NCBI RefSeq assembly: GCF_012676905.1 | Contig: NZ_CP051428.1 | Span: 1,231,001-1,295,000, forward strand | Length of the DNA stretch: 64,000 nt | Direction: 5' to 3' | Source: Paenibacillus albicereus | GTDB taxonomy: Bacteria > Bacillota > Bacilli > Paenibacillales > Paenibacillaceae | In this document: piece after piece, positions 1 through 6,741 of the stretch | Position numbering within the stretch: position 1 is the first letter of the stretch | Layout: every line of letters starts with the position of its first letter | The notes under the pieces: generated by a model | What the model saw: the letters and a program-made list of their open reading frames with translations, nothing else | Told to the model about the DNA's origin: nothing | Database searches by the model: none | Position numbers and translations under genes: made by a program

Positions 1-105
1 GTGCTTCGCCACCGGCTGCTGCTGACGCCGCAGGCGGAACTGGAGGGGATGACCGGTGAAAGCATCATCCGGCAAACGCTGGCATCGGTTCCGGTCCCGC
101 GCTGA
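1..105 (+). CDS. MoxR-family AAA+ ATPase, C-terminal fragment
   Basis: The first 34 codons of the window read in frame to a TGA at 103-105. They give the lid-domain ending typical of MoxR ATPases (VLRHRLLLTP, then GMTGESIIRQTLASVPVPR). MoxR proteins are thought to act as chaperone-like ATPases, usually encoded directly before a DUF58 protein. Here the DUF58 gene starts inside this gene (50-base overlap), which fits translational coupling. The start and Walker motifs lie outside the window, so the assignment rests on the C-terminal motif and on context. Confidence 0.8.
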   Translation: MLRHRLLLTPQAELEGMTGESIIRQTLASVPVPR

Positions 106-1426
106 CCGGCTGCTGCGGCACGCGCCGCTGCCGACGCCGCGTCTCGCATGGTGGACGGCCGGCGGCGGCGCTGCGGCCGCGCTGTTCGGAGCGGCCGGCC
201 TCGAGCTCCAAGCCGCCGTGGTTTGGCTGGCCGCCCTTGCCGCGCTGTCGGCCGCCGATCTGGCGCGGCTGCCTCGGGCGTCCGCCTGGTCGGCGCGCCG
301 CGAGCTGCCGGAGAGCGCGGAGATCGGCCGCGAGTTCGCCGTGCGGCTGGAGCTGACCTGCCGCACGGGACTGCCGCTGCGCGTGGAGCTGGCCGACGAC
401 ATCCCGGACCGGTTCGACCGTCCGGATGGCCGCAGCGCGTCCGGCATGCTGGAGCGCGGCCGGCTGCAGGCGTCGTATCGCCTCCGCGCGCTGGAGCGCG
501 GGCGGTTCCGTTTCGGCGAGGTGGACGTGCGCTGGAGCGGCGGACTCGGCCTGTGGCGCAAGCAGGCGCAGCTGGCCGCGGAGGACGGCATCCGCATCGA
601 TCCCGACCTGTCGGGCGTGCGCGGCGTGCTCGCCTCGGCGCAGGACTCGCTGCTCGTCGACGGCAAGCGGATCCACCGCCGCCAGCGCGGCGGCACCGAG
701 TTCGACGCGATCCGCGAGTATGCGGCCGGCGACGACATCCGCGAGGTCAACTGGCGGGCGACGGCGCGCTCCGGCCGGCTGCTCACGAACCTGTACCGGC
801 CCGAAAAGGGCAAGACGCTCGTGCTGCTGCTCGACTGCGGCCGCCAGATGGGCGTCGAGCTGGACGGCCGGGTGAAGCTCGACCGGACGCTGGAGGCGGC
901 GCTTACGCTGGCCGCCGCCGCGCTCCGGCAGGGCGACCTCGTCTCGCTGATCGCTTATTCGAGCCGCGTCAAGCTGTACATCCCGCCCGGCCGCGGGCTG
1001 GAGCAGCTGCAGGCGCTGACCCGCGCGGCGAGCGGCATCGCGCCGGATTACGCCGAGGCAGGAGCGGCCGTAGGACTCGGCTTCCTGCTGCAGCGCGTGC
1101 GGCGGCGCTCGTTCGCGGTGCTTTTTTCCGATATGGACCACTATCTGCATGACGCCGAGCTGCTCCCGTACGCGGCCAAGCTACGCAAGCAGCATCATCT
1201 CGTGCTGATGTCGCTGCAGAATCCGGCGCTGCGCGAGCTCGAGGAGCGGGTTCCCGAGACGGCTAGCGACGCCTACGTACGGAGCATGGCGGCGTCTTAT
1301 GCGCTGGAGCGGCAACTGCTCGTCCGTCGACTCGGCAGCGGCGGCGTGCCGATGCTCGACGCCTCTCCGGACCAGCTGGCGACGAGCGCGGTGAGCGCCT
1401 ATCTCGACATCCGCGACAAAATCTGA
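56..1426 (+). CDS. DUF58 domain protein (MoxR partner, vWA-like)
   Basis: A 456-residue protein. It has hydrophobic segments near residues 25-65 and then the DUF58 core: around residues 205-260 it carries HRRQRGGTEFDAIREYAAGDD, IREVNWRATARSGRL and TLVLLLDCGRQMG, the hallmark of the family, whose C-terminal half resembles a von Willebrand A fold. The start is a GTG at 56 with GGAGGGG 7-8 bases upstream, inside the 3' end of the MoxR gene. MoxR-DUF58 pairs are common in Bacilli and are usually linked to membrane or envelope protein assembly; the substrate is unknown. The operon continues into the SpoIIM-like and RDD genes. Confidence 0.88.
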   Translation: MKASSGKRWHRFRSRADRLLRHAPLPTPRLAWWTAGGGAAAALFGAAGLELQAAVVWLAALAALSAADLARLPRASAWSARRELPESAEIGREFAVRLELTCRTGLPLRVELADDIPDRFDRPDGRSASGMLERGRLQASYRLRALERGRFRFGEVDVRWSGGLGLWRKQAQLAAEDGIRIDPDLSGVRGVLASAQDSLLVDGKRIHRRQRGGTEFDAIREYAAGDDIREVNWRATARSGRLLTNLYRPEKGKTLVLLLDCGRQMGVELDGRVKLDRTLEAALTLAAAALRQGDLVSLIAYSSRVKLYIPPGRGLEQLQALTRAASGIAPDYAEAGAAVGLGFLLQRVRRRSFAVLFSDMDHYLHDAELLPYAAKLRKQHHLVLMSLQNPALRELEERVPETASDAYVRSMAASYALERQLLVRRLGSGGVPMLDASPDQLATSAVSAYLDIRDKI

Positions 1427-1454
1427 TCCGGCAACAATCAGGAGAGGAGCCATC

Positions 1455-2456
1455 ATGGACACGACGACATTCATCCGGCGGCACAAGCCGGCCTGGGCGG
1501 AGCTCGAAGCCCTGCTCGACCTGCTCGGGCGGCGCAAGGCGCGGCCCGGCGCGGGCCAGCTCGACCGTTTCGCGGAGCTGTACCGGAGCGCCTCGGCGAA
1601 TCTGGCCTACCTGCAGACGCATGCGCCCGCGAGCGAGGCGGCGCTGCTGCTCGGCGACCTCGTGTCGCGGGCGCACAACCAGCTCTATGCGGGCGGAGCC
1701 GCAGGGCGCAGCAAGCCGCTCGAGTTCCTGCTCTGGGGCTTCCCGCTGCTGCTGAAGCGGCGGCTGCCGTTCATCGCGCTCGCGGGGGCGCTGCTGCTGC
1801 TCGGCGAGCTGCTCGGCTACCTCGCCGTGCGCGACAATCCGGCGGCGATCCACTCGCTGCTGCCTGCCGGCATGGCGGACAACGTCGATCCCGCGCGCAC
1901 GGCCGACGACCGCGGCGACATCAACAGCGCGGTCGTCTCCGCCCAGATCATGACCAACAACATCCGCGTGGCCGTGCTCGCGTTCCTGAGCGGAGCGACG
2001 CTCGGCCTGCTCACCATCTACCTGATGGTGTTCAACGGCATGCTCGTGGGCGGACTTGCCGCCGTGTTCGCGCAGGCGGGGTACAGCTATACGTTCTGGG
2101 CCTACATCCTGCCGCATGGCATCATCGAGCTGGCGGCGATCTTCATCGCGGGCGGCTCGGGCTTCTACATGGGCTACAAGTTCTTCGTGCCCGGCGAGCT
2201 GCCTCGGCGCATCGTGTTCGTGCAGGCCGCCAAGGAATCCGCGCTGCTGCTGCTCGGCACGATTCCGCTGTTCGTCATCGCGGGCCTCATCGAGGGCTAC
2301 ATCACCCCGGCCTCGCTGCCGCTCGAGCTCAAGTACGCTGTCGCCGGACTGACGCTCGCCGCGTTCACGGCGTACTGCGTTTACGGCGCGAAGCGCGGGG
2401 AGCGCGAGAGCGGGGGGACGATAGCCTCCCCATTCCGAAAGGAGGTCCGACCATGA
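1455..2456 (+). CDS. Stage II sporulation protein M family membrane protein
   Basis: A 333-residue protein with a short soluble N-terminus (about 1-90) and at least five hydrophobic segments (about 100-125, 165-205, 210-240, 265-290, 295-315). It belongs to the SpoIIM/DUF95 family: the middle block NNIRVAVLAFLSGATLG followed by HGIIELAAIFIAGGSG is characteristic. True SpoIIM works with SpoIID and SpoIIP in engulfment, but members encoded next to MoxR/DUF58 and RDD proteins form a separate group whose role is not settled. AGGAGAGG lies 8 bases before the ATG. The stop overlaps the next start (ATGA). Confidence 0.85.
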   Translation: MDTTTFIRRHKPAWAELEALLDLLGRRKARPGAGQLDRFAELYRSASANLAYLQTHAPASEAALLLGDLVSRAHNQLYAGGAAGRSKPLEFLLWGFPLLLKRRLPFIALAGALLLLGELLGYLAVRDNPAAIHSLLPAGMADNVDPARTADDRGDINSAVVSAQIMTNNIRVAVLAFLSGATLGLLTIYLMVFNGMLVGGLAAVFAQAGYSYTFWAYILPHGIIELAAIFIAGGSGFYMGYKFFVPGELPRRIVFVQAAKESALLLLGTIPLFVIAGLIEGYITPASLPLELKYAVAGLTLAAFTAYCVYGAKRGERESGGTIASPFRKEVRP

Positions 2457-3277
2457 CGATGAAAGAACCCTATTCCGAAAGACAGACGACGTTTGTCACC
2501 CCAGAACAGGTGCGGCTGCAGCTGCGGACCGCCGGCCTCGGCAGCCGGGCGATCGCCCACCTGATCGACGCGCTGTTGCTGCTCGCGGCCTCGGCGCTGA
2601 TCGTATTCGGAACGGCGGGCAGCCTCTACCTGCTGTCCTCGTCCTGGTTCCCGAACGACGGCTACGACTACGTGTTCGCCGGCATGTTCCTGCTGCTGAT
2701 CGTAGTGAATGTCGGCTATTTCATCGTGATGGAGGCGTACCGGGGCGGCCAGACGATCGGCAAGAAGGCGCTGGGGCTGCGCGTGCTCCAGGCGAGCGGC
2801 CAGTCGGCGACGATCCTGCCGGTCGTCATCCGCAACCTGTTCCGGCTGCTCGACTTCCTGCCCATGGGCTACTTCGCGGGCAGCGTCGCGATCTTCTTCA
2901 GCCGCGCCGACAAGCGCATCGGCGACATGGTGGCCGGGACGATCGTCGTCGCGGAAGCGACGGCGGAGCAGCGCGGACGCCGCGCGCGCATCGACAAGCG
3001 GATCGCCCGCCTGCAGTCGAAGGGGCTGCGGCTGCCGGAGCTCGCCCGCGACCTCGGCGCGGCGGAGCGCGCTCTGCTGGACGAGCGCGACTGGCAGCTG
3101 CTGTCCGGCTGGGCCGAGCGCATCGATCCCAAGCCGCCGATCGGCGCCCAAGGGCTCGAGCAGCGCATCTGGCAGCACTTCACCGAGAAGCTCGGCCACA
3201 GCCGGGCGGCCTACAACGATCCGCGCGGCTACTTGGCCGCGCTATACCTCGCTGTGCGCGAGGACTGGGAGCTGTAG
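2453..3277 (+). CDS. RDD family membrane protein
   Basis: A 274-residue protein. The RDD domain (about 25-160) begins with GLGSRAIAHLIDALLL (the R and D of the family name) and continues through GGQTIGKKALGLRV and ends near SRADKRIGDMVAGT. Two to three membrane segments are visible. The C-terminal 100 residues are charged and probably cytosolic. It overlaps the SpoIIM-like gene by 4 bases and has a near-perfect AAAGGAGGT ribosome site at 2438-2446. It is the last gene of the MoxR-DUF58-SpoIIM-RDD operon, since a terminator follows. RDD proteins have been linked to ion transport in a few cases; no function can be assigned here. Confidence 0.88.
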   Translation: MTMKEPYSERQTTFVTPEQVRLQLRTAGLGSRAIAHLIDALLLLAASALIVFGTAGSLYLLSSSWFPNDGYDYVFAGMFLLLIVVNVGYFIVMEAYRGGQTIGKKALGLRVLQASGQSATILPVVIRNLFRLLDFLPMGYFAGSVAIFFSRADKRIGDMVAGTIVVAEATAEQRGRRARIDKRIARLQSKGLRLPELARDLGAAERALLDERDWQLLSGWAERIDPKPPIGAQGLEQRIWQHFTEKLGHSRAAYNDPRGYLAALYLAVREDWEL

Positions 3278-3299
3278 ATCAGTCCTTGTAGGGTCAAAC

Positions 3300-3341
3300 A
3301 AGCGTCCGCCTGGCGTAGGCCTGGTGCGGACGCTTCTTTTG
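3300..3341 (+). terminator. Rho-independent terminator after RDD gene
   Basis: Arms AAGCGTCCGC (3300-3309) and GCGGACGCTT (3326-3335) pair perfectly and are followed by a T-rich run. It closes the operon that ends at 3277. Confidence 0.85.
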
Positions 3342-3419
3342 CTTTGCGGGGCGGGCTTGCCCCATGGCTGGCCTGGGACGGCGCATCGGCGGGCGAGCAA
3401 GTCGGATGGGCGGGCGGCG

Positions 3420-3607
3420 CGGAGCTCGTGAACTCGATTTATTCGAGTTCAGCGTGCGTGATGCGCCAGCTGGATCTGATTAGGTCGATATTTTCGAGTT
3501 AACGCCTGCGAGATGCGCCAGTTGGAGCCCAATAGGTCGATTTTTTCGAGTTAACGCCTGCAAGATGCGCCATCTGGAGCCCAATAGGTCGATTTATTCG
3601 AGTTAAC
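3420..3607 (+). repeat. 52-bp tandem repeat array, type A (left part)
   Basis: Three to four units repeat with a 52-base period (for example TAGGTCGA at 3481, 3533 and 3585). Each unit contains the arms TAGGTCGA and TCGAGTTA around a 5-base A/T loop. The first copy (3430-3450) is an unbroken palindrome, GAACTCGA and TCGAGTTC around TTTAT. The array is interrupted by the insertion sequence at 3608 and resumes at 5018. There are no unique spacers between units and no credible gene. Confidence 0.85.
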
Positions 3608-3681
3608 TCTTAAGCCCCCTAATTGGAATGGAGAGTACCCTAGGGAATCAGGTACACTTAATCCAAGAGGTGATGAGGACG

Positions 3682-4041
3682 ATGAGACAACGGAATCAGG
3701 TCTTTGAAGAAGTCCGCAACAAGGTGGCTCAGGAGGCGCTGGCTGGGATCCGGACCGGCGTGCTTGCACGGAAGTATGATGTTTCTCCAAAGACCATCCG
3801 CAATTGGGTGCGGGAGTACCAGGAAAAGATGGGCGACGATGCCCTCCCGACGATCGACCAGCGGATCGACGACGCCAAGCGGCTGGCGGAGCTAGAAGCC
3901 AAATACGATCAGGCGCTGAAGGCATTAGGCGAGAAAGAGCTGGAAAACAAAATTCTGCAGGAACTTGTAAAAAAGACCCGCCCTGCCTCGATGAACGGCT
4001 TGCCGTCGCCGAATCATTCATCGAGCAGGGACACGCGGTAG
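3682..4041 (+). CDS. IS3-family transposase OrfA (helix-turn-helix)
   Basis: About 119 residues. Residues 15-50 form a helix-turn-helix (LAGIRTGVLARKYDVSPKTI, then RNWVREYQE), followed by a leucine-rich coiled coil (AKRLAELEAKYDQALKALG), as in IS3 OrfA proteins that bind the element ends. The ATG at 3682 has AAGAGGTG 9 bases upstream; the earlier ATGs at 3628 and 3673 are spaced less well. The frame ends with a short tail after the slippery site, which is the OrfA-only product. The -1 frame gives the fused transposase. Confidence 0.85.
   Translation: MRQRNQVFEEVRNKVAQEALAGIRTGVLARKYDVSPKTIRNWVREYQEKMGDDALPTIDQRIDDAKRLAELEAKYDQALKALGEKELENKILQELVKKTRPASMNGLPSPNHSSSRDTR
3969..3975 (+). promoter_or_regulatory. 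Programmed -1 frameshift site (A6G)
   Basis: The heptamer A AAA AAG is in the OrfA frame exactly where the OrfB frame (-1) takes over. This is the standard IS3-family slippery sequence producing the OrfAB fusion. Confidence 0.85.
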
Positions 4042-4934
4042 CTCCTGTTCTTCGCACCTCCGGTGTCTCCAGCTCGACGTACTATAGCCGTCGGAGCCGG
4101 ATCGATTCGGACCGGCCAGCTCCAGTCTCTGTCGGGCGTCCCTGCTCCTCCTTCACCCTCACCCGATCCGGAAAGCCAATCTGCAACGAGCAGGTCAAAG
4201 AATGGCTGCTCGAGCTTGTTTCCGGCGAAGAGCACGGCTACGGCTATTCCATGCTGACGGACTGCCTGCGCAGCCAATACAACCTTGTCATCAACAAGAA
4301 AAAGGCGTACCGGTTCTGCCAAGAGCTCGGCGTGCTTCATTCCCAACGAAAAAAGCAAGTGCAGCATCCCCGGCGGTTGGCGCGAAACCATACCATTACC
4401 GGATCCAACCAGCTGTGGCAGCTGGATATTAAATATGGCTACGTGGCTGGCTACGGCCAATTTTTCTTCCTTGCGGATATGATTGATGTGTTTGACCGTA
4501 CGATTGTGGGCTACCATCTGGGCTCCAGCTGCAGCGCCAAGTCGGTGTGCAGCATGGTGAAGCGTGCGCTAGAACAGCGAATTGCCCCAGGCGCAGCCAT
4601 GCCGATTATTCGTACGGACAATGGACCTCAATTCGTGAGCCGCGCCTTTGGAGAGCTTGCGCAGCAGGCAGGATTTGTCCACGAACGCATCCCGCCCAAG
4701 ACGCCGAACATGAATGCGTACATAGAGTCCTTTCATGCCACGCTGGAGCATTGGGTGCTGCGCAAGGAACAGTTCGAGACATTCGATGAAGCCTTCCATG
4801 CGGTGGAGGAGTTTATGGATTTTTACAACAACCGCAAGATGCATGGGAGCCTGGCACGACGCTCCCCCGCAGACTTCATGGCGTGGGTCTCCGAGCAAAA
4901 ACCGGATCTTACCCGATTCCAGCGTGCTGTCTGA
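3969..4934 (+). CDS. IS3-family transposase OrfB (DDE integrase domain)
   Basis: After the A6G slip the frame encodes about 320 residues: an HTH_21-like segment (HGYGYSMLTDCLRSQYN) and an rve integrase core. The DDE triad is visible as D in WQLDIKYGYV, D in IIRTDNGPQFVS and E in NAYIESFHATLEHW, with the usual C-terminal FYNNRKMHGSLARRSPADF. No strong independent start was found, so it is most likely made as an OrfAB fusion by frameshifting. The frame is uninterrupted to the stop, so the element could be functional. Confidence 0.88.
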   Translation, partial: KKDPPCLDERLAVAESFIEQGHAVAPVLRTSGVSSSTYYSRRSRIDSDRPAPVSVGRPCSSFTLTRSGKPICNEQVKEWLLELVSGEEHGYGYSMLTDCLRSQYNLVINKKKAYRFCQELGVLHSQRKKQVQHPRRLARNHTITGSNQLWQLDIKYGYVAGYGQFFFLADMIDVFDRTIVGYHLGSSCSAKSVCSMVKRALEQRIAPGAAMPIIRTDNGPQFVSRAFGELAQQAGFVHERIPPKTPNMNAYIESFHATLEHWVLRKEQFETFDEAFHAVEEFMDFYNNRKMHGSLARRSPADFMAWVSEQKPDLTRFQRAV

Positions 4935-5017
4935 CCGAGCATGAAGGCCAAAAAAGAAGGTATACAGAGAGACACCCTGATGAAGGGGTCTAGTCTCCAC
5001 AATTAGGGGGCTGAACC

Positions 5018-5100
5018 GTTAACGCCTGCGAGATGCGCCAGTTGGAGCTCATTAGGTCGATATTTTCGAGTTAACGCCTGCTGGAACGCCTGCCATCAAT
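5018..5100 (+). repeat. 52-bp tandem repeat array, type A (right part)
   Basis: Continuation of the type A array after the insertion sequence: GTTAACGCCTGCGAGATGCG, then TTAGGTCGA, then TCGAGTTAACGCCTGC, matching the units left of the element. Together with 3420-3607 it reconstitutes the pre-insertion array. Confidence 0.8.
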
Positions 5101-5154
5101 TCTGCTAGCTTGCTCGTATCGACATACCGTCTGCGTGAGACATCAGCTGGTGTG

Positions 5155-5760
5155 GAGTTGTCACTGGGAGTGGAGTTGCTCGGTTTTTCCGCGTAACGCC
5201 GCCGTTGGTGTGCCAGTAGGAGTGGAGTTACTCGGTTTTTCCGCGTAACGCCGCCGTTGGTGTGCCAGTAGGAGTGGAGTTACTCGGTTTTTCCGCGTAA
5301 CGCCGCCGTTGGTGTGCTAGTTCGGGTGGAGTTACTCGGTTTTTCGACGCAACTCCGCCATGGGAGTGCCAGTAGGAGTGGAGTTACTCGGTTTTTCCGC
5401 GTAACGCCGCCGTTGGTGTGCCAGTAGATGTGGAGTTGCTCGGTTTTTCCGCGTAACGCCGCCGTTGGTGTGCCAGTAGGTGTGGAGTTACTCGGTTTTT
5501 CCGCGCAACTCCGCCATGGGAGTGCCAGTAGGAGTGGAGTTACTCGGTTTTTCCGCGTAACGCCGCCGTTGGTGTGCCAGTAGGAGTGAAGTTGCTCGGT
5601 TTTTCCGCGTAATGCCGCCGTTGGTGTACCAGTTGGAGTTGAGTTGCTCGGTTTTTCCGCGTAACGCCGCCGTTGGTGTGCCAGTAGGAGTGGAGTTGCT
5701 CGGTTTTTCCGCGCAACTCCGCCATTGGAATACCAGTAGGAATGGGGTTACCGAACGAAT
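5155..5760 (+). repeat. 52-bp tandem repeat array, type B (12 units)
   Basis: Units begin (GTGGAGTT or close variant) at 5170 and every 52 bases to 5742 with no insertion or deletion: 5170, 5222, 5274, 5326, 5378, 5430, 5482, 5534, 5586, 5638, 5690, 5742. Typical units contain the arms GTTACTCGG and CCGCGTAAC around a TTTTT loop, with one mismatch. The rest of the unit (CGCCGCCGTTGGTGTGCCAG) aligns with type A. No believable gene lies here. Confidence 0.9.
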
Positions 5761-5845
5761 CGATTATGGCAGAGGACAGGAGCGCTACAACGGCTGGTAG
5801 GCTTGATCGCTGCAACCTGCAGTTCAACAGCGTTCGAATCAGTCG

Positions 5846-5875
5846 TTGACTGGAGGAGCGGCGGGGGCGTATACT
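5846..5875 (+). promoter_or_regulatory. Sigma-A promoter of the tetR gene
   Basis: TTGACT (5846-5851) and TATACT (5870-5875) with an 18-base spacer, just upstream of the palindrome at 5889. It predicts a leader of about 215 bases before the TetR start. Confidence 0.7.
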
Positions 5876-5888
5876 ACCTTCATTGAAT

Positions 5889-5904
5889 GTAAGTGAACAC
5901 TTGC
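5889..5904. promoter_or_regulatory. Candidate TetR operator 1
   Basis: The 16-base palindrome GTAAGTGAACACTTGC lies just downstream of the promoter. It fits the consensus GYAAGYGNNCRCTTGC, which also matches the palindrome at 6703 before the MFS gene. This suggests autoregulation. Confidence 0.65.
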
Positions 5905-6098
5905 ACCAGATGCTGAACATGGCGAACATGAGTCACACGAACATCAGTCGACGCATTAGTGTCAGTCGCTTGAGCGCTATTCACATAAGCATCATTCACG
6001 AAAGCATCATTCATTTAAGCATCATTCACAAAAGCTTTACTCACACACGGGCATCGCTCGCCCAGCATCACGAAGAGAGGAAGGGAGGCGCGCGGGAA

Positions 6099-6683
6099 AT
6101 GGAGACGAACAGATCGACGGCGGAAAAGCTGTTGCTGGCCACGATCGAGGTGATGGCGGACAAAGGGTATCTCGGCGCCTCGACGAAGGAGATCGCGGCA
6201 GCTGCCGGCGTGAACGAGGTCACGCTATTTCGGCATTTCGGCTCCAAGTCGAACCTGCTGGAAGCGGCGCTCGACCGCTATCACTACGCGGACATCATGA
6301 CGGAGCTGTTCGCCACCCGGCTGACAGGAGAGCTGGAGAGCGACCTCCATCTCATCGCGCAGACGTACCAGCAAGCGATGTTCCGCAACAAGAAGCTGAT
6401 TCGGATCGTGCACAAGGAAGGAGCCTCGCTCCCGATCGGCGAGCACGTCCACCGAAGGCATCGGGAGAAGCTCCGCGAGCTGCTGCGGGACTACTTTGCA
6501 GATCAGCAGCGGCGCGGCCTCATTCACGCCGATCCGCCCGATGCGCTTGCGCAGTCATTCATGTACGTCAATTACGGCTGCTTCATCAGCCGCCTCCACT
6601 CCGATTTCACCGAGCCGGACGATGATTCTCGCGAAGTCATCCGCCAGTCGGTGAAGCTGTATGCTAGAGCGCTCAAGCTCTAG
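6099..6683 (+). CDS. TetR/AcrR-family transcriptional regulator
   Basis: A 194-residue protein. The N-terminal TetR helix-turn-helix (about 8-55: EKLLLATIEVMADKGYLGAS, then TKEIAAAAGVNEVTLFRHFG) is clear; the C-terminal ligand domain is not specific enough to name an inducer. The ATG at 6099 has AAGGGAGG 10 bases upstream. An in-frame extension back to 5883 is open but composed of repeated AAGCATCATTCA-like sequence and is probably untranslated. The gene precedes an MFS pump, and matching palindromes precede both, so it most likely represses itself and the pump. Confidence 0.88.
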   Translation: METNRSTAEKLLLATIEVMADKGYLGASTKEIAAAAGVNEVTLFRHFGSKSNLLEAALDRYHYADIMTELFATRLTGELESDLHLIAQTYQQAMFRNKKLIRIVHKEGASLPIGEHVHRRHREKLRELLRDYFADQQRRGLIHADPPDALAQSFMYVNYGCFISRLHSDFTEPDDDSREVIRQSVKLYARALKL

Positions 6684-6702
6684 CCTTTTATTCGCTCCAA
6701 AT

Positions 6703-6718
6703 GCAAGCGTGCGCTTGC
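6703..6718. promoter_or_regulatory. Candidate TetR operator 2 (before MFS gene)
   Basis: Palindrome GCAAGCGTGCGCTTGC in the 58-base gap between tetR and the MFS start. Its arms are perfect 7-mers around TG, matching operator 1 except for transitions at paired positions. Confidence 0.65.
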
Positions 6719-6741
6719 TTACAAGGAAAGGATGATCGACT

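Larger units (their letters stand above)
3608..5017 (+). mobile_element. IS3-family insertion sequence (IS150-like layout), about 1.41 kb
   Basis: Two overlapping transposase frames are bounded by imperfect terminal inverted repeats. The left end near 3613-3626 reads AGCCCCCTAATTG and the right end near 5000-5012 is its reverse complement. Both flanks carry GTTAAC (3602-3607 and 5018-5023), which is the likely target duplication or includes it; IS3 elements usually duplicate 3-5 bp, so the outer 1-2 bases of each end are uncertain. The element sits inside a 52-bp repeat unit, so the array existed before the insertion. Frameshift signal and catalytic residues look intact, so it may be active. 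Confidence 0.9.

Noticed and set aside
3420-5760. CRISPR array
   Set aside because: The 52-bp units follow each other directly; there are no unique spacers, and no cas genes lie nearby.
5883-6098. N-terminal extension of the TetR protein
   Set aside because: It would start at a TTG without a ribosome site, includes the operator and is built of short direct repeats; the ATG at 6099 has a good site.
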